Shown here one piece after another: positions 7,571-17,237 of a stretch of DNA of 53,336 nucleotides; position 1 is the stretch's first letter, and every line of letters starts with the position of its first letter. Position numbers and translations under genes: made by a program. Source of the DNA: Eubacteriales bacterium. GTDB lineage: Bacteria > Bacillota > Clostridia > Lachnospirales > Lachnospiraceae. Where the stretch lies: the NCBI GenBank assembly GCA_030524715.1, contig JAUNGB010000029.1, forward strand, positions 1 through 53,336, given 5' to 3'. Below the pieces are notes generated by a model, which saw only the letters and a program-made list of their open reading frames with translations, searched no databases and was not told where the DNA came from.

Positions 7571-10500
7571 GATCAATGCGGTACGGCTGATCAATCTGAA
7601 TTATAATAACAACGCTATCAGGATCAGTGACGAATGCTTTCATTTTAATGGGGAAAGTACTCTTCTGTCTTTGAGAAACGGCGGGGGAAAGTCCGTGCTG
7701 GTGCAGATGATGACGGCTCCCTTTGTCCATAAACGATACCGGGATGCCAAGGACCGCCCTTTCGAGAGTTATTTTACTACGAATAAGCCTTCTTTTATTC
7801 TGGTGGAATGGGTGTTGGATCAGGGGGCCGGCTATGTGCTTACCGGGATGATGGTGCGCAGAAGTCAGGATACCGGCGAGAGCAATAACGAAAATCTTGA
7901 TATCATAAATATCATCAGCGAGTATCAGACCTCCTGCCTGCAGGATATTCACAATCTTCCAGTGGTGGAAAAGGGCAAAAAAGAAATGGTCCTCAAGAAT
8001 TTTACTGCCTGCCGTCAACTGTTTGAAAACTACAAAAAGGACAAAACACTGAAGTTCTTTTACTTTGATATGACAAACGCTGCCCAGTCCCGCCAGTATT
8101 TTGACAAGCTGATGGAATATCAGATCAATTATAAGGAATGGGAAACCATCATCAAAAAAGTAAATCTGAAGGAATCCGGGCTTTCCGACCTTTTTTCAGA
8201 CTGCAGGGACGAAAAGGGGCTGGTGGAAAAATGGTTTCTGGACGCTGTGGAAAGCAAGCTGAACAAGGACCGGAACAGGATCAAAGAATTTCAGTCGATT
8301 CTTGGAAAATATGTAGGGCAGTATAAAGATAATCAGTCAAAGATCAAGCGCCGTGACGTTATCCGTTCTTTTAAGGAAGAGGCGGTTGAGATTGAGAAAA
8401 AAGCGGTTATATACCAGCAGGCAGGGGAAGAACAGGCTTCTCAGGAAAACCTGATCGCTCATTTTCTGCAGGAATTAGGCATTTTGCAGGAGCGTGCTCA
8501 GCGGGAGCATCAGGATATCCTTGACCAGATCGAGAGCATCCGTGAGGCTGCCGCCAGGGTAGAATATGAAAGGCTGTCCAGTGAGGTCTATGTGCTGACG
8601 GACAGGCAGAACTTTCATACAAGCAATCGGGATATGATCGAAATGGAGCAGGAAAATCTGGAAAGAGAAGCGGAAGGGATTCAGCAGAAGCTGCACCTTC
8701 TGTCCTGCGCAAAGCAGCAGGAGTTTGTGGAAGAGGAAAGCGCGGAGCTGGAGGCTATCCGTCAGAGACTTGCGGTTTCCCGCAAAAAGGATGAAGACCT
8801 TGAGCCGGAACGGAAGAGTCTGGGCTTTGCTTTGAAATGCCACTATGAGGGCGGCCTTAAAGCAAACGGGGAAAAGCAGGAGCAAAATCAGGCGGAGCAT
8901 ATTCGGATGACCGGGGAAATCGCTGAGGAAAAAGAGAAGAGCGCTGCCCTTGAGGAAAGCATCCGGAAGCTGATATCCAGAGCCGGGGCTCTTGGAAGCC
9001 GTGTGGAGGCCTACGATAAGCAGGAGGAACAATACAACGTCCGTTACGGGGAAGAACTGACCAGGAATATCCTGGGAGATTATGAGCCGGGGCTTTTAAA
9101 CATCAGGCGTCAGTCCTACGAGCAGCAGATGCAGGAAGCTATCCGGGAACGCCTTGGGAAGAAGAAGCTTATGGAAAGCACCCAGGAAACCCAGAGAAGA
9201 GTGGAGCGCAGGCTTGAGGATATGCGTGAAGAACGGATCCGTACAGAGCTGGAGAGAAACCAGCAGGAAAAGCTTTCCGGTGAATATGAGCGGGAACTGG
9301 AAGAGCGGCGGACGATTTTAAAGTATCTTGATCTGGAGGAACGTCAGTTGTTTGATACCGAAAAAATCCTCCGTGCTTCCGGGAGAAAGCTTACGGAGCT
9401 GGCAGGCCTGCGCCGCAAGCTGGAAAAAGAAGAGGATGATCTTCAGAAAGAATACCAGCGCCTTACCCAGGGAAAAATCCTTGAGCTTCCCGGGGATTTG
9501 GAGGCAGAACTTAAAAATATGGGGATCCATATCGTTTACGGTATGGAGTGGCTGAAGAAAAACGGTTATACGGAAAAGCAGAATCAGGAGCTGGTACGGA
9601 ATCATCCGTTTTTGCCCTATGCCCTGATCTTATCCGAAAAAGAACTGGAAAAGCTTTCCCGGAATGCCGGAGATATTTATACTTCTTTTCCTATTCCGCT
9701 TATTGTACGTGAACAGCTTGAAAAGAAAGAGCAGGAAGCAGGCGGTGGGACGGTTCGTTTCCCGGGCGTCAGCTTTTATGTTTTATTTAATGAAAATCTC
9801 TTAAATGAAGAGAAGCTGCGCCTTCTTGTACAGGAAAAGGAGCGCCAGATAGAGCGGATACAGGAATTCATCCGTATCCGGCAGAAGGAGTATGAGGAAT
9901 ATTTTGCCCGGCAGGAAATCCTGAAGGGTCAGTCTGTCACAAAGGAGGGATATGACCGGAATCAGGAGCTTCTGAAAGAATTGGCCGGGAGGCTGTCGGA
10001 GCTGGACCGGAAAATACGGGACACTCTGGCAGAATTGGCAGAGTTAAAAAATACGGTTGAAGAGCTCAGGACAGCCATCCAGACAGGAGAAAGGGAAATT
10101 GAGCGTCACAGGCAGCGTCTGGAGGATTTTGACAGGCTTTCTGAAGCCTACGGAGAATACAAAGAAAACAGAAGCGAGCTTGAAAAGTGCCGGAAGGAAG
10201 AAAGTCGTCTTCTGGAAAAGCAAAGGCTTTCCGTAGAACGTCAGGAGAGACTGCAGGAGGCTTTGCGGACGCTGGAGACAGAGCGGGACGGACTGGCGCG
10301 GGAACAGCAGGAGTTTCAGGAGCATTATCGGAAATATGCAAAATATGAACCTGCGGATCTGACGGGGGATGCCGCGGAAAGGAAAGCGGAGCAGGCTCTT
10401 TCTCCCGGGCAGATGGAGGCAAGATATGACGCCATTACCGCAAGTCTGTCCCAGGAGCTTCAGGATTTGGAAGCCCTGGAACAAAAGACGGCAAAGCGTT

Positions 10501-11987
10501 ATCTGGCGGCGGCGGACGAACTGGAACGGCTGCGCCGTAAATACCGTTTAAAGGACGGAGCGTGGAAGGGAACCCGCTATGACCAGAAAGAAGAGTCCCA
10601 TCAGGAAACTCTTCTTGAGGATCGTAGGCAGAAGGCCGAAACAAAAAAGATGCTCTGGAATCAGGAGGACAAGCAGATCGCTGTGATTTCCCAGCAGATA
10701 CGGGATATTACCAAACGGATCAACAGCGAGTGCGGACAGGAGCAGCCGCTGCCGAAAGCAGAAATCCAGAGCCAGGATTTCGAAGCGCGCAGGAACCAGC
10801 TCCGCTACGAAGAGAAAGAAGCGCAGAAGCTGGCGGACAAGGTGAGAATACGTTTGCAGAGCTATGGAGAAAACCTTACCGCCCTGTCTGAGTACAGCGG
10901 CCTTCCCCTTGGAGAAGCGGTTTCATGGGAAGAGGATTTTTCCGGAATGAGCAGTAATGAACTTCGGAAATTTAAGGGGATTCTGATACGGGACTATAAC
11001 CAGAAAATCCGAAATAAACAGGAGGCAAAGGAGGCTCTGGTGCAGCTTCTGAATAAGGTGGTGCGTATGGATGCTTTTCAGGAAAGCTTTTATAAAAAGC
11101 CTCTGGAAGCCATGCTTGAGCTTTCCGGCGATGCGTCCCGGGTTCTGCAGCAGCTTCAGACAACGATCCAATCCTATGATAATCTGATGGAAAAGCTGGA
11201 AGTGGATATTTCCCTTGTGGAAAAGGAAAAGAACAGGATTGTTGAACTGATAGACGATTACATCCTTGAGGTTCACAGGAATCTTGGGAAGATCGACCAT
11301 AATTCCACGATCACGATCCATGGCCGACCGGTGAAGATGCTGAAGATCCAGCTTCCTGACTGGGAGGAAAACAGCAGTATGTATCAGCTCCGGCTGGAGG
11401 ATTTTATTGATGAGGTGACCCAAAAGGGAATCGGGATTTTTGAGCGCAATGAAAATGCCCAGGAGTATTTCGGAACCCAGGTGACAACAAAGAATCTGTA
11501 CGATAAGATGATTGGGATAGGCAGTGTCCAGATCCGGTTATACAAGATCGAAGAACAGAGAGAATATCCCATTACCTGGGCGGAGGTGGCAAGGAATTCC
11601 GGAGGCGAGGGCTTCCTGTCCGCGTTTGTGATCCTTTCCAGCCTGCTCTATTATATGAGAAAGGATGACACGGACATTTTTGCCGACAGGAATGAAGGCA
11701 AGGTGCTTCTTATGGACAATCCCTTTGCCCAGACAAATGCGGCGCATCTTCTGAAGCCCCTGATGGATATGGCAAAAAAGACGAATACCCAGCTTATCTG
11801 CCTTACGGGACTTGGCGGTGAATCTATTTATAACCGCTTTGATAATATTTATGTGCTGAATCTTATCGCGGCAAACCTGCGGCATGGGATGCAGTATTTA
11901 AAGGGCGACCATCTCCGGGGAAACGAGCCGGAAACAATGGTGGTGTCACAGATTGAAGTAACAAAGCAGCAGGAGCTGCTGTTTTAA
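7563..11987 (+). CDS. jetC: Wadjet SMC-like ATPase JetC
   Basis: The 1,474-residue product is an SMC/MukB-like motor. The N-terminal head has a Walker A loop, LRNGGGKSVL (K43, S44). Residues about 250-620 and 720-1200 are heptad-rich, highly charged coiled coils. Between them lies a globular hinge-like region (about 630-720, YGMEWLKKNGYTEKQNQELV). The C-terminal head has the ABC signature NSGGEGF (about 1345-1351) and a Walker B-like LLMDNPFA (D1385). The residue after the Walker B aspartate is Asn, where canonical SMCs have Glu. The length is normal for JetC. Loop extrusion and plasmid restriction are known for characterised Wadjet complexes and inferred here. No terminator is evident before the next promoter. 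Confidence 0.88.
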   Translation: MSKINAVRLINLNYNNNAIRISDECFHFNGESTLLSLRNGGGKSVLVQMMTAPFVHKRYRDAKDRPFESYFTTNKPSFILVEWVLDQGAGYVLTGMMVRRSQDTGESNNENLDIINIISEYQTSCLQDIHNLPVVEKGKKEMVLKNFTACRQLFENYKKDKTLKFFYFDMTNAAQSRQYFDKLMEYQINYKEWETIIKKVNLKESGLSDLFSDCRDEKGLVEKWFLDAVESKLNKDRNRIKEFQSILGKYVGQYKDNQSKIKRRDVIRSFKEEAVEIEKKAVIYQQAGEEQASQENLIAHFLQELGILQERAQREHQDILDQIESIREAAARVEYERLSSEVYVLTDRQNFHTSNRDMIEMEQENLEREAEGIQQKLHLLSCAKQQEFVEEESAELEAIRQRLAVSRKKDEDLEPERKSLGFALKCHYEGGLKANGEKQEQNQAEHIRMTGEIAEEKEKSAALEESIRKLISRAGALGSRVEAYDKQEEQYNVRYGEELTRNILGDYEPGLLNIRRQSYEQQMQEAIRERLGKKKLMESTQETQRRVERRLEDMREERIRTELERNQQEKLSGEYERELEERRTILKYLDLEERQLFDTEKILRASGRKLTELAGLRRKLEKEEDDLQKEYQRLTQGKILELPGDLEAELKNMGIHIVYGMEWLKKNGYTEKQNQELVRNHPFLPYALILSEKELEKLSRNAGDIYTSFPIPLIVREQLEKKEQEAGGGTVRFPGVSFYVLFNENLLNEEKLRLLVQEKERQIERIQEFIRIRQKEYEEYFARQEILKGQSVTKEGYDRNQELLKELAGRLSELDRKIRDTLAELAELKNTVEELRTAIQTGEREIERHRQRLEDFDRLSEAYGEYKENRSELEKCRKEESRLLEKQRLSVERQERLQEALRTLETERDGLAREQQEFQEHYRKYAKYEPADLTGDAAERKAEQALSPGQMEARYDAITASLSQELQDLEALEQKTAKRYLAAADELERLRRKYRLKDGAWKGTRYDQKEESHQETLLEDRRQKAETKKMLWNQEDKQIAVISQQIRDITKRINSECGQEQPLPKAEIQSQDFEARRNQLRYEEKEAQKLADKVRIRLQSYGENLTALSEYSGLPLGEAVSWEEDFSGMSSNELRKFKGILIRDYNQKIRNKQEAKEALVQLLNKVVRMDAFQESFYKKPLEAMLELSGDASRVLQQLQTTIQSYDNLMEKLEVDISLVEKEKNRIVELIDDYILEVHRNLGKIDHNSTITIHGRPVKMLKIQLPDWEENSSMYQLRLEDFIDEVTQKGIGIFERNENAQEYFGTQVTTKNLYDKMIGIGSVQIRLYKIEEQREYPITWAEVARNSGGEGFLSAFVILSSLLYYMRKDDTDIFADRNEGKVLLMDNPFAQTNAAHLLKPLMDMAKKTNTQLICLTGLGGESIYNRFDNIYVLNLIAANLRHGMQYLKGDHLRGNEPETMVVSQIEVTKQQELLF

Positions 11988-12022
11988 AGAAAAAGCAGGA
12001 AATATAAGATTGTAAATTGCAG

Positions 12023-12051
12023 TTGGATATAAATGAAAGATTTGTTATAAT
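12023..12051 (+). promoter_or_regulatory. Promoter of the nucleosidase gene
   Basis: TTGGAT (12023-12028) and a perfect TATAAT (12046-12051) are separated by 17 bases, so mtnN is transcribed independently of the jet operon. Confidence 0.6.
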
Positions 12052-12052
12052 G

Positions 12053-12135
12053 GACTGTAATGATCACAAAGGACTGCGATGATCAATAAAGGATTATGAT
12101 GATTATTAAGAATCGTAATGTAATAATTATGGTAA
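12053..12135 (+). repeat. Degenerate tandem repeats in the mtnN leader
   Basis: Three or four imperfect units of about 20 bases follow the promoter: gactgtaatgatcacaaag, gactgcgatgatcaataaag, gattatgatgattattaag, then a more diverged unit beginning aatcgtaatg. They lie in the 5' untranslated leader. A role is unknown; slippage or a repeated binding site are both possible. Confidence 0.45.
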
Positions 12136-12150
12136 AGAAAGGATTTAGTT

Positions 12151-12855
12151 ATGAGATGTATAGGAGTTATAGGCGCCATGGAAGCAGAGGTTTCCGGGCT
12201 TAAAGAAAAAATGCAGGATGTTCAGGTTACACGTAAGGCGTCTATGGAATTTTATGAAGGTATCCTTGCGGATAAAAAAGTAGTAGTTGTAAAATCAGGT
12301 ATCGGTAAAGTCAACGCCGGAATCTGCACCCAGATCCTGATCGATCTTTTCGGCGCGGAGGTTATTATTAATACGGGAATCGCAGGAAGTCTGAATAATG
12401 CTGTCAACATCGGAGATATCGTTATCTCTACAGATTTGGTGCAGCATGATATGGACGCCGTTGGATTCGGTTACCCTAAAGGCCAGATACCGCAGATGGA
12501 GGAATTTTCCTTCAGGGCTGATGAAGCTCTCCGCCGCATTGCCGTTCAGGCCTGCCGTGAAGTGAACCCGGAGATAGAAGTATTTGAGGGGAGGATTGCC
12601 TCCGGCGACCAGTTTGTTTCCAGTCAGGCTATTAAAGACGCCATTGTAAAAGAATTCGGGGCATATGCAACGGAAATGGAGGGAGCCGCCATAGGACAGG
12701 CAGCTTATTTAAACGGCGTCCCATTCCTGATCATCCGTGCGATTTCAGATAAAGCAGACGGCAGCGCTACAGTAGATTACAGTACCTTTGAAGCGGCGGC
12801 TATTGAACACAGTATCAGACTGACTTATCGTATGATCCAGGATCTCCAGGCTTAG
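12151..12855 (+). CDS. mtnN: 5'-methylthioadenosine/S-adenosylhomocysteine nucleosidase
   Basis: The 234-residue protein is a full-length MTA/SAH nucleosidase (Pfs), a cytoplasmic enzyme that hydrolyses the N-glycosidic bond of MTA and S-adenosylhomocysteine to release adenine. It feeds methionine salvage and, through S-ribosylhomocysteine, AI-2 metabolism. Family marks are IGVIGAMEAEV at the N-terminus (E12 binds the catalytic water), NTGIAGSLN, the substrate block ATEMEGAAIGQ, and the catalytic Asp in IIRAISDKADG (about D197). AAAGGA lies eight bases before the ATG. It has its own promoter. Confidence 0.93.
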   Translation: MRCIGVIGAMEAEVSGLKEKMQDVQVTRKASMEFYEGILADKKVVVVKSGIGKVNAGICTQILIDLFGAEVIINTGIAGSLNNAVNIGDIVISTDLVQHDMDAVGFGYPKGQIPQMEEFSFRADEALRRIAVQACREVNPEIEVFEGRIASGDQFVSSQAIKDAIVKEFGAYATEMEGAAIGQAAYLNGVPFLIIRAISDKADGSATVDYSTFEAAAIEHSIRLTYRMIQDLQA

Positions 12856-13019
12856 GAATCGGGAACCGCAGGCTTGAGAACCGGAATGCAGGCTTAAGAG
12901 AAAGTTCGCCCGCTTTTCCATAAAGCAAACTGCAGCGGATAGGCGCGTTATCCCGGGGTCACCCAATTGAAAAAGGGCGCATATACTAAACCAGATAATT
13001 GGGAAGGACTACGGGACTT

Positions 13020-13388
13020 ATGTATTATGATAAATTTTTTCCATTTTACGCCGCTTATGGAAATCCTATGCTTTATGACGGAGAAAGAATACAGGAAAAA
13101 GAATTTGAACTGATGAAATCTTACTATCCGGATATTGCCGGGAGAATACAGGAAAAAGTAGAAGAAACCTGCGAATATCTGGATTACGACGGCAGCCGTC
13201 TTTATGATGAATACCCGGATAAATTCATGCTGCGCCAGATGTGCCGCCAGATCCGCACAGAGGTAGAGCCGGAGCTTTCTGTTCAGGAAATGCCGGGAGG
13301 GCTTCTTGACGAGTTGATTGAAGTTCTTTTATATCAGGAAATATCCAGAAGGAGATGCCGCAGGCACCGCTGCCGCAGATACTTCTGA
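13020..13388 (+). CDS. Conserved small protein with Arg/Cys-rich tail, function unknown
   Basis: I take the ATG at 13020 (MYYDKFFPFYAAYGNPMLY). A TTG 21 bases upstream is in frame but has no better ribosome site, and GGAAGG lies 13 bases from the ATG. The 122-residue product starts with an aromatic, proline-containing segment and has a charged, probably helical middle (EKEFELMKSYYPDIAGRIQE). It ends DELIEVLLYQEISRRRCRRHRCRRYF when read in two blocks around residues 97-122. I recall proteins with this architecture from Lachnospiraceae without assigned function. No membrane segment or signal is visible. The strongly basic tail suggests binding to nucleic acid or another polyanion; that is a guess. 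Confidence 0.6.
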   Translation: MYYDKFFPFYAAYGNPMLYDGERIQEKEFELMKSYYPDIAGRIQEKVEETCEYLDYDGSRLYDEYPDKFMLRQMCRQIRTEVEPELSVQEMPGGLLDELIEVLLYQEISRRRCRRHRCRRYF

Positions 13389-13533
13389 TCTGACCACGGG
13401 ATGTCAGGTATCTGTTCGGAAAACAAAAACAGCAAAGAACAGAAGAAGCAGCAAGCAACAAAAACAATCGAAACAACAGAAAATACAGGAACTGTACAGA
13501 TATGAAGTTAAAACCATAAAACACAGAGGTATC

Positions 13534-14712
13534 ATGAAAACTATAAAACAATTTTTGGAAGAACAAATAAATGACCAGTTGATTCAGGCGGTTTTAAGCT
13601 CCCCCAGAACCGGAGACGGGCCATCAAAAATAAAAATACGTCCCATCTCCCTGAAAGGGAAGATTTATTATCAGGCGTCCGCTTTTCATGGAACCAAGGT
13701 TCTCCATAGGAATTATACCCATGAAGAGGCGCTCGCGTTTATAGAAGAAGAACTGAGGGACGGATTTGCCCAGCTTCAGACACAGGGGTTACAGGCAGAC
13801 GGGACAGTTCTTGTGAGCAAAAAAGGCAAAATGACCATTAAGACAAAGGCCGGGAAGATACCTGCTGCCGAACCGGTTCAGATGTTGGCTCACAACCGGG
13901 TGAAGAAGTATATCCTCAAGGAAGGAACTCCTGTTCCCTTTCTGGTGGATCTGGGTGTAATGACCCCGCAGGGGAAGGTGATTGCCGCCAGATATGACAA
14001 ATTCAGGCAGATAAACCGTTTCCTGGAATTTATCGAGGATGTTCTTCCCGGGCTTCCAAGGGAACGGGAAGTCACGATCATTGATTTCGGCTGCGGCAAA
14101 TCATATCTGACATTTGCTATGTACCATTATCTGAAAGAGCTGAAGGGCTATGATGTGAAGATCATCGGTCTCGACCTGAAAACAGATGTTATTGATAAAT
14201 GCAACCATCTGGCAGAAAGCTACGGCTACCAAAAGCTGCACTTTTATCAGGGAGATATTGCAGATTACGAAGGAGTAAGCGCAGTAGATATGGTGGTAAC
14301 CCTCCATGCCTGCGATACGGCAACTGACTATGCACTGGCAAAAGCTGTGGAATGGGACGCGAAAATAATTCTTTCCGTTCCCTGCTGCCAGCATGAGCTG
14401 AACAGGCAGATTTCCAATGAAATGCTCGCGCCCGTGCTGAAATACGGAATCCTGAAGGAGCGTATGGCAGCGCTGATCACCGACGGGATCCGCGCCGAGC
14501 TTTTGACGGAACAGGGGTATGATACGCAGATATTGGAATTTATAGATATGGAGCATACTCCCAAGAATCTGCTTATCCGTGCCGTAAAAAACGGCGGGGG
14601 ACAAAAGAGCGGATCGCTGCGTGAAACCATGGAGGCTCTGCATATACATCCCACTCTTGAAAAACTGCTTGCCGAAAAGCCGCCGGCTCTGCCAGGACAG
14701 AAGGGAGTTTAA
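13534..14712 (+). CDS. Class I SAM-dependent methyltransferase (Methyltransf_32 type)
   Basis: I start at the ATG at 13534 (MKTIKQFLEEQ), preceded by AGAGG. The frame is open back to 13318, but that part overlaps the upstream gene and is a low-complexity Lys/Gln/Ser run. The 392-residue product has an N-terminal 150-residue region and a Rossmann methyltransferase domain. Motif I is IIDFGCGKSYLTFAMYHYL (about residues 182-200), the acidic loop is IIGLDLK, and the later motifs are VVTLHACDTATD and ILSVPCCQHEL. The CCQHE block resembles the RNA/protein methyltransferase family that includes Methyltransf_32. The substrate is unknown. The next gene starts five bases after its stop, so the two are cotranscribed. 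Confidence 0.75.
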   Translation: MKTIKQFLEEQINDQLIQAVLSSPRTGDGPSKIKIRPISLKGKIYYQASAFHGTKVLHRNYTHEEALAFIEEELRDGFAQLQTQGLQADGTVLVSKKGKMTIKTKAGKIPAAEPVQMLAHNRVKKYILKEGTPVPFLVDLGVMTPQGKVIAARYDKFRQINRFLEFIEDVLPGLPREREVTIIDFGCGKSYLTFAMYHYLKELKGYDVKIIGLDLKTDVIDKCNHLAESYGYQKLHFYQGDIADYEGVSAVDMVVTLHACDTATDYALAKAVEWDAKIILSVPCCQHELNRQISNEMLAPVLKYGILKERMAALITDGIRAELLTEQGYDTQILEFIDMEHTPKNLLIRAVKNGGGQKSGSLRETMEALHIHPTLEKLLAEKPPALPGQKGV

Positions 14713-14717
14713 TTTAC

Positions 14718-17162
14718 ATGAAGAAAATCCTGAGCAGGATTGCAGTTCTGCTGCTGATTTTTTTACTGGGAGTTACAGGAACTGCATTTTTACTGAACAG
14801 CGAGACTACAGACGACCGTTCCGATATGAATAATCCTACTTTGCCGGAAGTCATGGTAGACATTGGCGGAGTAAACGCCAACCGTATGTATGGTTACGTC
14901 CAGCCTATGCAGGCGGATTTTACAAGAGACAGCCTGACGCCTCTGGACACTTCAAAGTCTCTGACCTTTGTTATAGAACCCTATGATTCCAAGGTGAACA
15001 GTCTTTCCTATGAAATCCGTACTTCAGACGGCAATAAGGTTCTGGAAAACAAAAAGGTTAAAAATCTGGATTCTTCCGGAAGCAATCTGACGGCCTCCGT
15101 GGAAATCGGAAGCGACCTGCTTATGAATCAGGAATATTCCATGCAGGTCACGCTGGATACCAACCGTGGAGAGGTTTATTATTACACACGCGTAGTTTCC
15201 CGCTCTAATCTGAATACGGAGCATTACATAAAATTTGTAAAAGGCTTTTATGAAAAGTGTATGGACAAATCGACGGCAGATGATCTGGCTGCCTATCTGG
15301 AGCCGGACACTGAAAGCTCTACAAATTTTGCCGATATTTCCATTAACTCCACCCTGTCCCAGGTAAGCTGGGGGAACTTAAAGCCTCAGATTTACAGAAG
15401 AGGAGTTCCTACGATCAAGGATATTAATGAAACGACGGCCAGCATTTCCATGGAATACCAGATTTCGTCCAGGGATGAGAACGGAAATACGGAGATTTAT
15501 GATGTGACGGAATTTTACCGGATGCGGTATACGGAATCGCGGATCCGTCTTCTCGACTTTGAACGCTCTGCAAACCAGGTATTCAACCCGGCGCTTCCGG
15601 TGGTCAGCAGCGATGGACTGCTTTTGGGGGTACGGGATAAAAACGTATCCTATATGACAAATGAGGATAGTACCGTAGTGGCATTTACCCAGCAGGGGGA
15701 CTTATGGGCCTATGCGCAGGATGCCGGCAAGATCATTAAGATTTTCAGCTTCCGCAGGGAGGACGACGGGGATTCCCGGGACTCCCGCAATGAGCATGAT
15801 ATTAAGATCATCCGTGTAGAAGAAAACGGAGACGTGGATTTTGTCCTTTATGGCTATATGAACCGGGGGAACCATGAGGGCTACAGCGGCGTCTGCGTTT
15901 ATCATTACAGCAATGACCAGAATGCAGTGGAAGAAAAAGTATTTATTCCAAGTACAAAATCCTATGAATTTCTGATGGAGGATATGGGAACCCTGTCTTA
16001 CGTTAACTCAGAGAATCAGCTTTTCCTGCTTATGGCGGAAAAATTGTACCTGATCGATATAAATGAAGGCGTTTACCGGATTCTGGATGAAGGGATCCGT
16101 GCAGAGGATTTTGTCGTTTCTGATACAAACGCGCATGCGGCCTGGATGGTACGTGAAGGAGATCAGGCAGGGCAGATCAAGGAGATTGATTTTGACACTC
16201 TGGAAACACGCTTCCTGGCGCCGGGAGACAACCAGGAGCTCCGGGTCCTTGGATTTATGAATGAGGATCTGATTTATGGGATCATTATGGACGGGGATAT
16301 TCTGGTGGATGAAAACGCCCATACGATCGAAGGGATCCATACCATAAGAATTGAAGATTTCTCGGGACAGATTAAAAAAGAATATCATAAAGATAACCTG
16401 TATATTACGGATGTGACCATAGGCGAAACGCTGATGGAGTTTGAATTGTCCGCAAAATCCGGCAGTTCTTATACTGTACAGACCAAGGACAATATCATGA
16501 ACAATAAAAAAGCTTCCGCGAACCGCATTTCCATAGAGCTTGTTTCCTCAACAAGGACAGGAACTCAGGTGCGTCTGGCCTTTGAAGAAGCCCCGGATTC
16601 GGACGAGCCGCTGATCATGTCAGCCAAAATGCGCAGTGTGGAGGAAAGAGAAATCGTCCTGGATACCCGGCAGCCGGATGAGGAAATTTACTATGTTTAT
16701 GCCCACGGCGGTCTGGACAGTACCTTTTTGGATCCGGCAGAGGCAGTCCGGCGTGCCGATGAGAGAGCGGGAGTTGTTTTAAACCGTAAGCAGCAGTATG
16801 TATGGGAGCGGGGAAATAAAAAGACAAAGCTTCAGCTCAACATCGAGGATGTTCCGGAAATCATGCGTACAGGCGTCTGGGATATGGAAGAGCTGCAGAA
16901 AGGACTGGGCGAGGAGGGAACGATTATCGATCTTTCCGGCTGCACCCTTGACAGCGTCTTATATGAGATCAGCGCCCAGCGGCCGGTTATTGCCAAGACA
17001 GGGAATAACTCCAGTGTGGTGATCATAGGCTACGACGAGTATAATACCTGGCTGTATGATCCGGCGACAGGAGAGACAAAGCCGTACGGCATGAATGACA
17101 GTACCGAGCTGTTTGAAAAGGCCGGCAATATCTTTATCAGCTATATCGAGACTCTGGAATAG
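14718..17162 (+). CDS. Large membrane-anchored extracellular protein with degenerate C39-like tail
   Basis: The 814-residue protein begins with a lysine and a hydrophobic anchor (IAVLLLIFLLGVTGTAFLL, about residues 8-26), so the rest should lie outside the membrane. Residues 60-300 are beta-rich with repeated Ser/Thr/Asn. Residues 300-600 look like a propeller-type beta repeat (LWAYAQDAGKIIKIFSF; LYLIDINEGVYRILDEG). The last 120 residues resemble a peptidase C39-like fold (RPVIAKTGNNSSVVIIGYD, then NTWLYDPATGE). The usual catalytic His before the VVIxGYD strand is replaced by Ser/Asn, so it is probably inactive and binds peptide or glycan. It follows the methyltransferase gene closely. Function is unknown; a cell-envelope role is inferred. 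Confidence 0.6.
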   Translation: MKKILSRIAVLLLIFLLGVTGTAFLLNSETTDDRSDMNNPTLPEVMVDIGGVNANRMYGYVQPMQADFTRDSLTPLDTSKSLTFVIEPYDSKVNSLSYEIRTSDGNKVLENKKVKNLDSSGSNLTASVEIGSDLLMNQEYSMQVTLDTNRGEVYYYTRVVSRSNLNTEHYIKFVKGFYEKCMDKSTADDLAAYLEPDTESSTNFADISINSTLSQVSWGNLKPQIYRRGVPTIKDINETTASISMEYQISSRDENGNTEIYDVTEFYRMRYTESRIRLLDFERSANQVFNPALPVVSSDGLLLGVRDKNVSYMTNEDSTVVAFTQQGDLWAYAQDAGKIIKIFSFRREDDGDSRDSRNEHDIKIIRVEENGDVDFVLYGYMNRGNHEGYSGVCVYHYSNDQNAVEEKVFIPSTKSYEFLMEDMGTLSYVNSENQLFLLMAEKLYLIDINEGVYRILDEGIRAEDFVVSDTNAHAAWMVREGDQAGQIKEIDFDTLETRFLAPGDNQELRVLGFMNEDLIYGIIMDGDILVDENAHTIEGIHTIRIEDFSGQIKKEYHKDNLYITDVTIGETLMEFELSAKSGSSYTVQTKDNIMNNKKASANRISIELVSSTRTGTQVRLAFEEAPDSDEPLIMSAKMRSVEEREIVLDTRQPDEEIYYVYAHGGLDSTFLDPAEAVRRADERAGVVLNRKQQYVWERGNKKTKLQLNIEDVPEIMRTGVWDMEELQKGLGEEGTIIDLSGCTLDSVLYEISAQRPVIAKTGNNSSVVIIGYDEYNTWLYDPATGETKPYGMNDSTELFEKAGNIFISYIETLE

Positions 17163-17237
17163 CCTGCTTGCGTTGCCTTATGGCTGTGACCCGGCGCAAT
17201 GATGTACTGGCGTTTCGAACCAGCGTTTTATCAAATT

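Noticed and set aside
13318-13533. Long N-terminal extension of the methyltransferase
   Set aside because: It overlaps the upstream gene and is a low-complexity Lys/Gln/Ser run; the ATG at 13534 has a ribosome site and starts the conserved protein.
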